Made by a program: the position numbers and the translations under genes. Positions 32,001 to 39,403 of a DNA stretch of 64,000 nucleotides are shown one piece after another. The notes beneath the pieces are model-generated. The model ran no database searches. It was not told the origin of the DNA and saw only the letters and a program-made list of their open reading frames with translations. Source of the stretch: an uncultured Lentisphaerota bacterium (GTDB lineage Bacteria > Verrucomicrobiota > Kiritimatiellia > CAIQIC01); NCBI GenBank assembly GCA_903889245.1, contig CAISWQ010000102.1, positions 1 through 64,000 on the forward strand, written 5' to 3'. Each line of letters opens with the position of its first letter. The first letter of the stretch is position 1.

Positions 32001-33778
32001 TCAGCACCAACGATGGCGCGAGCTGGCTCGACCGCTCCGCGCCGGCGCTGCAGTACTACACGAAAGACCTCACGATCGATCCGTTCGAGCCCGCGCAGAA
32101 TCGCTGGTATGCCGGCGTCTGGGGCGAATGGGGCGCGTCGTCGGGCTTGGGTGGGCTCTATTGTACGACCAACCGCGGCCTTTCATGGACACTGATCACA
32201 TCGGGCCTCAAGGCCGTCGGTTCCTGCACCATCAGTCCGGCGAATTCCAATGTGATGTACGTGACCACCGAGGATCAAGGCCTGTGGTTCAGCACCAACC
32301 GCTGCGCGGCAACGCCATCTTTCACACAACTGGCCGGTTATCCGTTCCGCTTCCCCTCGCGCGTTTTCTTCAACCCCTATAATCTTGGCGAAGTCTGGGT
32401 CACCAGCTTTGGCAACGGTATGCGGGTCGGCCTCGCCAACTCCGCTCCGCTGGGTACCATCACGGCTCTCGCCAACCCCGCAGCAGGTGGAATCGTCAGC
32501 GGCGGCGGCGCCTATCCGGTGGGCAGCAACGCCACGCTCACGGCCACCGCCAATAGCGGCTGGGTATTCCTTGGCTGGAGCGATGGTGAGACAAATCAAA
32601 CACGTTCTGTCGTTGTGACAGCAGGCACGGCGGCCTTCACGGCGCAATTTGGTTCCCCCACCGCCGTGGCTGTCGCCCTCGATGCCGCCAATTATAGCTG
32701 GACCCTCGGTGGCCACGCCGCTTGGTTCAGCCAGGCAGGCACTACGCACGGCACCGCCTCTGCCGCCCAAAGCGGCGCCATCAGCGCCGGTCAGCAAACC
32801 TGGTTCCAAACCTCAACCAACGGTCCGCTCTCGTTGTTTTTCTGGTGGAAAAATTCCGCCGCATCGAGCAGTAGCCTCCAGTTCTTCATCAACACCCAGC
32901 TCGTCACGCAAATTTCCGGCAACGTGGACTGGAATCAGTACGTCACCTTCCTGGGCTCCACCAACCGGTATACGTTCACCTGGCTTTACAACCAAAGCAG
33001 CAACGTCATGTCCGGTGCCGATGCCGCTTTTGTGGATCAAGTGACGATCCTTCCCTGCCCCTACGCGACCCACGTCCCGCAGCTGTTCTTCCAGGAGCCC
33101 GGCAGCATGCTGGCCAGCTGGGTCATCAACAGCACCGGAGCTTTCCAGTTTGCGCGTATCCTGGCCAAAACGGGTGACTGGCAACTGAAAGCCGCTGGCG
33201 ATGTGGATGGCGATGGTGTCAGCGACCTGCTTTTCCAAACCGCGAGCGGCAACACCGGCGGCTGGTTTATGAACGCCGATGGTTCCCTGCGCGATGCCCG
33301 TTTCTGGTGGAACGTCGGCGGCTGGGAAATCCAGGCGGCCGGCGATTACGAAGGCATTGGCCGGGCGCAACTCTTCTTCCAGACGGCCGGCGGTGCCGTG
33401 GCCTATTGGCGGCTCGACACCCATGGCGCGTTTGTCGCCGCCATGCCGCTTGGCCATATGGGCGCGTGGCGGTTACGCGGTGCGGGCGATCTCGATGGCG
33501 ACCACAAAGCCGAGCTCTTCTGGCAGACCGCTACGGGCCCCGTCGCCATCTGGCAACACAACCCCGATGGCAGCATCCGCGGCGCCGTGGCCTATAATAC
33601 CGGCGAATGGATGTTAAGCGGCGTCACCGACATCGATGGTGACGGTGTCTGCGACCTCCTCTGGCAGACACCGGACAGCCGGACCGGCGGCTGGCTGATG
33701 CAGACCAACGGCCTTGCCCGCGACGCCCGCTTCTGGTGGCCCACCGGCGGCTGGAAACTCAAGGCCGCCGGAGGTTGA
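29015..33778 (+). CDS. Large secreted multidomain protein: NHL repeats, cadherin-like, BNR/sialidase-like propeller, InlB-B-like repeat, VCBS/FG-GAP-like C-terminus
   Basis: Repeated (L)GQWG..GxGNGQF..P.gia; NNGTTWS/TDGGASW BNR motifs; GSNATLTATANSGWVFLGWSDG; DVDGDGVSDLLFQT repeats. Confidence 0.85.
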   Translation: MKCVHGIGWLFLFVNLATPLPAQISSSFVRQWGGPGNGNGQFAGTHAIAYNPANNRIYVDDEANHRIQYFSNTGSYLGQWGTWGSGNGELKGPAGFAIATNGTVYVVERDNHRVHYFSAGGTHLGLWGSQGNGNGQFSSPAAAAFAPDGTLYVADRMNHRIQYFTATGTFLGKFGASGSGNGQFNEPMGIAVSSSGVVYVADSQNRRVQFFSLTGTYLGQWGSVGSGDSQFGNTSIYNNGPGHITLDGSGLVYVADPNNYRIEVFSPTGTFLGQWGGYGDGNGGYYFPNGVAIAPGAQVYVADEGNNLVQQMTVTAPSGTNQAPTDVLLTPASIAENLPVGTTAGTFTTLDPDSGNTFTYTLVGGEGSTDNSAFMVDDSGHLLTAAIFSYAVKNSYAIRVRSTDQGGLAIEKVLTIAVTSAGSALNPPTTFVSRGPGGGGAFFDPCFNPSNPDEVWVGSDMSDLFHSTDFGRTWETVDFRSLQGGHQTGRMQFTSDPQVRYALNGDVPARSLDGGATWSSIPPDPWSQSVYCLYADPLSTNRLLVSDYTTLKLSTDSGATYADRYTAHDLLIAGVFWDGPRIFVGTRPGLLVSTNGGATFALAGLPGIGAGEEMVSFTGAKENGTLRFYCVTLPAGNVWPGMEGSEYPGYLRMYRLEGGTGSWVVATNGVGGNQPFFVAMCRTNIGTAYAAGCDGANQPVVLKTVNGGAAWTKVMHCTGNANVVTGWSGDDSGGWNWKKWSFGECALGFAVHPTDPQRAVLTDFGFIHVTTDGGASWRQAYVTPATENAAGAATPKNTFYTGNGAEDTSCWWLSWFGSNTLFGSFTDVRGMVSTNAGQAWMCPMTLPFNSTYQTLKHPVSGLVYGAMSSVHDLYAWDTYCSDGRIDSGAGAVMVSADNGTTWSTLKNLGGPIVSLALDPHHPDRLYVAMVNSVSGGVFRTTNLAAGASATWTKLATPPRTQGHPYNLAVLNDGTLVATYCARIASGDFQPSAGVFISTNDGASWLDRSAPALQYYTKDLTIDPFEPAQNRWYAGVWGEWGASSGLGGLYCTTNRGLSWTLITSGLKAVGSCTISPANSNVMYVTTEDQGLWFSTNRCAATPSFTQLAGYPFRFPSRVFFNPYNLGEVWVTSFGNGMRVGLANSAPLGTITALANPAAGGIVSGGGAYPVGSNATLTATANSGWVFLGWSDGETNQTRSVVVTAGTAAFTAQFGSPTAVAVALDAANYSWTLGGHAAWFSQAGTTHGTASAAQSGAISAGQQTWFQTSTNGPLSLFFWWKNSAASSSSLQFFINTQLVTQISGNVDWNQYVTFLGSTNRYTFTWLYNQSSNVMSGADAAFVDQVTILPCPYATHVPQLFFQEPGSMLASWVINSTGAFQFARILAKTGDWQLKAAGDVDGDGVSDLLFQTASGNTGGWFMNADGSLRDARFWWNVGGWEIQAAGDYEGIGRAQLFFQTAGGAVAYWRLDTHGAFVAAMPLGHMGAWRLRGAGDLDGDHKAELFWQTATGPVAIWQHNPDGSIRGAVAYNTGEWMLSGVTDIDGDGVCDLLWQTPDSRTGGWLMQTNGLARDARFWWPTGGWKLKAAGG

Positions 33779-33820
33779 CACGGCGGATGGTTTCGCGGAC
33801 TCTGCCGCACGAACCATGTT

Positions 33821-33902
33821 GTTTCCAAGGCTTGGAAAAAGTTGTGTGAGATTTTCCTAACCTTGGAAAATCGGCCGGAAAATTTTCCAATGTTTGGAAA
33901 AA
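33821..33902. repeat. Family A array, 3 units, centres 33830/33861/33892
   Basis: CCAAGGCTTGG, CCTAACCTTGG, CCAATGTTTGG; ends about 14 bp before the DUF1080 ATG. Confidence 0.95.
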
Positions 33903-33915
33903 GAAAGGCAGTTCG

Positions 33916-34578
33916 ATGAAAACGATGATCACGGCTACGTTACTGGGAATGATGCTGATCGCCGCGCAGGCCGCGGATAACACGCCGCCGGAGGGTTTCA
34001 CGGCGCTGTTCAACGGCAAGGACCTGACGAACTGGAAGGGCCTCGTCGCCAATCCGGCCAAGCGCGCGCAGATGACGCCGGAGCAGCTCGCCGCCGAGCA
34101 GCAGAAAGCCGACGCCGTCATGCGCTCCGGCTGGCGGGTGGAGCATGGCGAGCTGATCTTCAGCGGCAAGGGCCAGAATCTCTGCACGATGAAGGACTAC
34201 GGCGACTTCGAGCTGTGGGTGGACTGGAAGATCCTGCCAAAGGGCGATAGCGGCATCTACCTGCGCGGCTCGCCGCAGGTGCAGATTTGGGACAAAGCCC
34301 AGGTCGGCTCCGGCGGGCTCTTCAACAACCAGAAGAACCCGAGCAAGCCGACCGCCGTCGCCGACAAGCCCGTCGGCCAATGGAACACGTTCTGCATCCG
34401 CATGGTGGGCGACAAGGTCACCGTGAAGCTCAACGGCCAGCTCGTCGTGGACAACGTGACGATGGAAAACTACTGGGAGCGCAGCAAGCCGATCTACCCC
34501 ACCGGTGCCATCGAGCTGCAGAACCACGGCAACGAGCTGCGCTTCAAAAATATCTACGTTCGCGAATTGCCGCGGTGA
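33916..34578 (+). CDS. Secreted DUF1080 protein
   Basis: MKTMITATLLGMMLIAAQAADNTPPEGFTALFNGKDLTNWKG. Confidence 0.9.
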   Translation: MKTMITATLLGMMLIAAQAADNTPPEGFTALFNGKDLTNWKGLVANPAKRAQMTPEQLAAEQQKADAVMRSGWRVEHGELIFSGKGQNLCTMKDYGDFELWVDWKILPKGDSGIYLRGSPQVQIWDKAQVGSGGLFNNQKNPSKPTAVADKPVGQWNTFCIRMVGDKVTVKLNGQLVVDNVTMENYWERSKPIYPTGAIELQNHGNELRFKNIYVRELPR

Positions 34579-34584
34579 GCGCGG

Positions 34585-37251
34585 TCATTCGTTGTAGGCG
34601 CGGAGCTGGTAGAGACGGGCCTCGTCGCCGTTGATCGCCTTGCGGACTTCGAGGCGGATCTTGTCGGTGGTGAGGGTGTCGAAGCTGTGTTTGCGGAAGC
34701 GCCGCCAGTTGTCCTTCTCCTCGAACGCGGCGCGCCACAGGCCGTCGCAGTTATAGAGCAGGCGGTAGTCCTGCGCCGTCACCTCGGCGCCGGCGCGCGA
34801 GGTCGGGAAGCGGCCGAAGATGTTCGAGTCCCATGTCAGGTAAACCGTGTTCAGCTTTTGCGGCTTGCCGAAATCAACCTCGATCCACTGCGGCAGCCCC
34901 TTCACCGGCTCGCTCCGCCACTGGTGGCACTCGTCGCCCAGCGGCCACGCGACGCCATCCACGGCGCACTCCGGCGCGGTCTTGCCGAGCTTGCGCGGCA
35001 TCGCCAGCGGCCGCAGCACGTAGGCGCCGTGCGCCCGCGTCCAGTCACCGACCTTGCCGTAGAGCCGCTCGCCATTGACGTGATCATAGAGCCGCCAGAA
35101 GAGGTTCTTCGTCGCCGGCACCCACACTTCATATTTCACACCCGGCTTGAGTGGCGCGGGCAGCTTGAAGTCCACCCACTTGAACACCGCGCCGGGTTTG
35201 ACCTTCGCGCTGACGATGACCGGCTTGGCCTGGCCATCTTCCAGCACGTTGAGCTGTACAGCGATGGTCTGGTCGCCATCGGCGCGCAGCTGCAGGCCGA
35301 TAGTCTGGACATCGCTCTTCGAGGTGCCGAGCGTCTGGCCGCGCGCCATGCCCATCGGCGCCTCCTTGCCCAGCTTGGGGTCCGCGCCGTAGAAACCAAG
35401 CGAGCCATCGGGCAACGAGCTCGAGGCCGTGACCTTCGCGCCGTGGCAGAGGTCGCCGGCGTCCTCGTGGCCGAGCTCGGGGAGGTAGCAATCCCACTTG
35501 AGCAGCAGTTGCTGCAGTTCCGTGATGTGCGCGGGATTCACCGCGCGCGGCAGGATGCCGTACTTCTTGCAGAGGCACGCCGCCGCGCCCACCGCCTGCC
35601 CCTCGGTGCCGATCGTCTGGATCAGGCGTGGCGAGCCGAGCCCGACGTGCGTCAGGCTGATGTGCCGGCCGGCCAGGAAGAGGTTGTCCACGTCACGCGT
35701 GTAGAGGCAGCGATACGGGATCGAATAGGATTGCTTCAACTGCGTGAAAATCGCAGGCGGGATGTCCTTGCCGTAGATGCCAGGCGAGGGATGGATGTCG
35801 ATCGGCCAGCCGCCGAACGCCACGCGGTCGGGGAACAGCGGCGCCGTTTCGAGGTCCTGCTGCTTGAGGATGTAGTCGCCGAGGAAGCGCCGCGACTCGC
35901 GCTTGCCGCCGACCGTCGGCACCGGACGCAGCTTGTAGTTCGCGTTCTTCTCGCGGTTCGCCGGGTCGTAGTTCTTCGCCCAGTCGAACGCGCCGTAGAT
36001 GACGCGCAGCAGCTCGTCGCGGACATCCTCGGCGTCGTTGATGGTGTCGATCATGCCGCCGTACTCGATCCACCACGAGCCGTTGACGAGGTTCAGCTTG
36101 CGCTGCGTGAAATCCTCCGCGCTGAACTTGTGCGCGAACGCCGGCGCGACGAACGGCTGCGGCGTCTCCATCCAGTCCGAGTGGTGGATGATCGAGGTGC
36201 CCATCGTGTTTTTGTTCGCCACGTCCGGCGCACGCTCCTCGCCGTACTCGCTCTTCGCCTCCTGCCCGACGCGGAACGCCGCGCCCGCCGTGAACGCGAG
36301 GTGCCCGTCGCCCGTACAGTCGGCGAACAGCGGCGCGGTGAACAGGTAGCGCTCGCCGGTGACGACCTGCTCGGCCTCGACCGCGGCGATATGGTTCTTG
36401 TCGCTCATCACCGCGCGCAAGCCCTCGGTGTTCAGGTAGATCGTCAGGTTCGGCACGTCCTTGATCATCAGGTCAATCGCATCGCTCCAGTCGTCGGAGC
36501 CGAGCTTGAAACGCGCCTCGGCGATCTCCTCGCAGATGCCTGTCTCGCGGAAACGGCTGGTGTGCCCGCCCGCGCCGCCGGGTCCCACGTTGATTTCGCG
36601 ACTCGCGTTGCCGCCGAGGCACGGCCGGTTCTGGATCAGCGCCGTCTTCAGGCCCAGCCGCGCCGCCTGCACCGCCGCGCCGATACCGCCGTAGCCCGCG
36701 CCGACGACCACGAAATCGTAAGCGAGTTTTTTCTGCGCCGGCTGGCCCAGCACGCGGTCGCGCAGCGCGGCGAGACCCGCAAGGTCGTCCGGTGGCGTGA
36801 GGTCTTTTTCGGTGGTCAACAGCAGCGCATCGCAGCGCGCGTAGTAGCCGGTCAGATCGTGCAACGCCACCTTCGCCGGGCCCCTGGCCAGCGCGAACGT
36901 ACCGCCCTTGATCCAACTCCACCCTTTCTGCTGCTCGCCGAACGTCGTTGCGCACGGCTTGTCATTCACAATGACCTGAAATTTACCCGGCGACGACTTG
37001 TCCCAATCCTTGCAGCGCACCCAGAGCTGATAATCGCCGGCCTCGGGTATCGCCACCTTGGTTGCCGCATCGGCGACCGGCACGCCCGTCCCCGCCGCGA
37101 GCAGATAGGTCGAGCCCATCTGCAGCCGGAACTGCGCGTCAATCGTCCACCCGCCGACGCTGTCGAACCGCTCCGCCTCGAGGTAAAGCGTAGCCGCCTG
37201 GGCTGCACCAGAACAGGCCAGCAACAGACCGAGGAACTTCGTCATGCGCAT
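34585..37251 (-). CDS. Secreted FAD-dependent oxidoreductase with C-terminal discoidin-like region
   Basis: Signal peptide; YDFVVVGAGYGGIGAAVQAARLGLKTALIQNRPCLGGNASREINVG; LFADCTGDGHLAFTAGAAFRVG. Confidence 0.88.
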   Translation of the reverse strand: MRMTKFLGLLLACSGAAQAATLYLEAERFDSVGGWTIDAQFRLQMGSTYLLAAGTGVPVADAATKVAIPEAGDYQLWVRCKDWDKSSPGKFQVIVNDKPCATTFGEQQKGWSWIKGGTFALARGPAKVALHDLTGYYARCDALLLTTEKDLTPPDDLAGLAALRDRVLGQPAQKKLAYDFVVVGAGYGGIGAAVQAARLGLKTALIQNRPCLGGNASREINVGPGGAGGHTSRFRETGICEEIAEARFKLGSDDWSDAIDLMIKDVPNLTIYLNTEGLRAVMSDKNHIAAVEAEQVVTGERYLFTAPLFADCTGDGHLAFTAGAAFRVGQEAKSEYGEERAPDVANKNTMGTSIIHHSDWMETPQPFVAPAFAHKFSAEDFTQRKLNLVNGSWWIEYGGMIDTINDAEDVRDELLRVIYGAFDWAKNYDPANREKNANYKLRPVPTVGGKRESRRFLGDYILKQQDLETAPLFPDRVAFGGWPIDIHPSPGIYGKDIPPAIFTQLKQSYSIPYRCLYTRDVDNLFLAGRHISLTHVGLGSPRLIQTIGTEGQAVGAAACLCKKYGILPRAVNPAHITELQQLLLKWDCYLPELGHEDAGDLCHGAKVTASSSLPDGSLGFYGADPKLGKEAPMGMARGQTLGTSKSDVQTIGLQLRADGDQTIAVQLNVLEDGQAKPVIVSAKVKPGAVFKWVDFKLPAPLKPGVKYEVWVPATKNLFWRLYDHVNGERLYGKVGDWTRAHGAYVLRPLAMPRKLGKTAPECAVDGVAWPLGDECHQWRSEPVKGLPQWIEVDFGKPQKLNTVYLTWDSNIFGRFPTSRAGAEVTAQDYRLLYNCDGLWRAAFEEKDNWRRFRKHSFDTLTTDKIRLEVRKAINGDEARLYQLRAYNE

Positions 37252-37284
37252 ATCGTTTCCTTTCACAAGGGAGAACACCGCAGC

Positions 37285-38532
37285 TCAAGGCGGGGCTGTC
37301 GGCGATGGAGCCGGTGCGGCGTGTGTTTTCTTTTCGAATTGGGCCATGTAATCGCGCCGCTGATCCAGCGTCTGTTCCAACGCGGCCAACCGGCCCTCGG
37401 CGTCGGCAAGCAGAACGCGAAGCTGTTTCTCGTTCGCTGCGCGATGGAACCACTTGCGCCAGCCCTTCGGCGGCACCGCGGCCACCGCGTCAAAGAAGGC
37501 GCCCCACGCCCCCAGCACCGGTTGAAATTCGCCTGGGCGTCCCAATCCCGATGAAACCACGGCAGTCGCCACCTGCTCGGCGAGGCGGCGGATGACCGGC
37601 TCCCTGCGGCGCGTGATGAAGTCCTGCGACGTCAAGCGCGGCGCACCCAGTCTGGTTTCCACGCCATAGGTCGTGGGATCCACCTGCAACAGGTCACGCA
37701 AGGCGTCGGTCTGCTGGCGGGTCAGCGCGCCGAAGTCCTGCACGGCATCGTCCCAGTGCAACACCCACACGTCCCACTGCTTCTCCAGCGCGCGCACATC
37801 GGTGGCGCCCAGCCGGTGGGCAAACCACGCCGCATCCAACGGCTGTCCCGCCATGACGCGGGCCAACAGCGCGCTGATCAACGCAGGACGGTCTGGCGTG
37901 GTAAGCAGGAACTCGACCGCCAGCCCGCACAGCGCTTTGTCGGCCCACCGGCCTTCGGGGAGCAACCGCCAGTTCACGATTTCGCCGAACCGTGTCGCCT
38001 TGTCGGTCTGCCAGCGGCGCAGCGCGACCTGCCGGTTACGCTTGGCGTATTGCGGAAACAGATTCTGCGCGAGCCCCACCGCCAGCCATTCCGGCATCTG
38101 CGGTGGCGGCGGCATGGTCAGGCGCGTCTGGAGTTGCACCGCCAGCCGGTTCAACGTCAGCCAGCACAGCGCCTCCAGGAAATCCTCCGTGTCGGCGCGC
38201 ACAGGATTGAGCACACGCATGCGCTGGTCGAGTATGCCATCGCGCATGTGCTGCGTGCGTGTCACACGCTGGGCCGGATTGTTCGTATCGGCCGCCAACT
38301 CGATGCGGATGGGCGGGAAGAGTTCCGAACGCAACGCCAAACCGGTCAGTTGCGCGCTGCTGGCCAGCGCGCTCTCGGCATAACTGGCAATGACCGAATT
38401 GGCGCCGGCCTCGAGTCCGCTGACACGCAGGTTGCGCGTGGTGACCGCGCTGGCCGGCGGAGGGGTCGGCACGGCGGCGCCAGCCGCGCCCGCCAAGGCC
38501 AGGCAGGCCACGCTCATGGGGACGATGCGCAT
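37285..38532 (-). CDS. Hypothetical secreted protein
   Basis: MRIVPMSVACLALAGAAGAA signal peptide; start trimmed from ORF 37285..38712. Confidence 0.65.
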   Translation of the reverse strand: MRIVPMSVACLALAGAAGAAVPTPPPASAVTTRNLRVSGLEAGANSVIASYAESALASSAQLTGLALRSELFPPIRIELAADTNNPAQRVTRTQHMRDGILDQRMRVLNPVRADTEDFLEALCWLTLNRLAVQLQTRLTMPPPPQMPEWLAVGLAQNLFPQYAKRNRQVALRRWQTDKATRFGEIVNWRLLPEGRWADKALCGLAVEFLLTTPDRPALISALLARVMAGQPLDAAWFAHRLGATDVRALEKQWDVWVLHWDDAVQDFGALTRQQTDALRDLLQVDPTTYGVETRLGAPRLTSQDFITRRREPVIRRLAEQVATAVVSSGLGRPGEFQPVLGAWGAFFDAVAAVPPKGWRKWFHRAANEKQLRVLLADAEGRLAALEQTLDQRRDYMAQFEKKTHAAPAPSPTAPP

Positions 38533-38561
38533 GGCGCGGAGCATAACGTTCCGGACGGAAA

Positions 38562-38610
38562 TTTCCAGACCTTGGACGGAGAAACGCCGGCTTTTCCAAG
38601 CCTTGGGAAA
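38562..38610. repeat. Family A pair, centres 38570/38601
   Basis: CCAGACCTTGG and CCAAGCCTTGG. Confidence 0.9.
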
Positions 38611-38641
38611 CCGCCCCTGATGCACCGTAGCCACCTCAACC

Positions 38642-39352
38642 TTAAGGAAGGACCAGCGTCTGGCCGGGCTTGATACTCTGGGGCGAGGCGAGCGTCTCAC
38701 GATTGGCCTCAAAAATCCTCATCGCCTTGCCGCGGTCCTTGTAAACCTTCAGCGCGATGCTGGCCAGCGTCTCGCCCGGTTGGACGACATGCGTACGCAC
38801 AGGCGGCTGGGCGGCGACCGGTTGTGGGGGCGCGGGTTGGGGCGCGTTCGTACTGGTCAGCCCCTCCGCGAACTCGGGTGGCAGGGTGCCGGGTGGCGCG
38901 TACTTGCGCACCTGGGCACGCAGACTGGCGTTTTCCTTTTTGAGCAGGGCAATTTCCTCGATCGCGCCCGGCGGCCGATGCGGCAGCGAAGCGGCATAGC
39001 AGACCTTGGCGACGCGAACCATGTCCTCGACAAGTTTGTTTTTCTGCGCAGCGGGACGCAACTCGAGGTAGCGCTGATAGTGATAGATGGCGCGGACGTA
39101 GTCCTCCTTCTTCTCATAGAGCATGCCGACCTCGAGGTGGGCGCTGGCGAGACGCGGTCGGCGTTCCAGCGACTCGTTATAGAGCTCCATGGCGCGCAGG
39201 TAGTCCTGCGCATTCTTGGCGGCGCGGGCGCGCAGCAGGGTCGGATCGCGTTCGTCGCGGCTGTCCTGCCATGAAGCGCTGTCGCTGCAACCGGCCAGCA
39301 ACAGCAACGCACTACCAGCGAGGCTGCGCCAAAGGTGGTGTCGGACATTCAT
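38642..39352 (-). CDS. Lipoprotein with TPR-like and LysM domains
   Basis: LLLLAGCSD lipobox; TPR-like ALxxARAAKNAQDYLRAMELYNESL; C-terminal THVVQPGETLASIALKVYKDRGKAMRIFEANRE LysM. Confidence 0.85.
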   Translation of the reverse strand: MNVRHHLWRSLAGSALLLLAGCSDSASWQDSRDERDPTLLRARAAKNAQDYLRAMELYNESLERRPRLASAHLEVGMLYEKKEDYVRAIYHYQRYLELRPAAQKNKLVEDMVRVAKVCYAASLPHRPPGAIEEIALLKKENASLRAQVRKYAPPGTLPPEFAEGLTSTNAPQPAPPQPVAAQPPVRTHVVQPGETLASIALKVYKDRGKAMRIFEANRETLASPQSIKPGQTLVLP

Positions 39353-39403
39353 GGCGCTTCTGTTAGCACCAGCGGGGCGCAGCGTCAATCGTGGAGCGCT
39401 TGC

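Noticed and set aside
34687-37554. 955-aa plus-strand ORF
   Set aside because: Antisense to a convincing FAD oxidoreductase; shadow composition.
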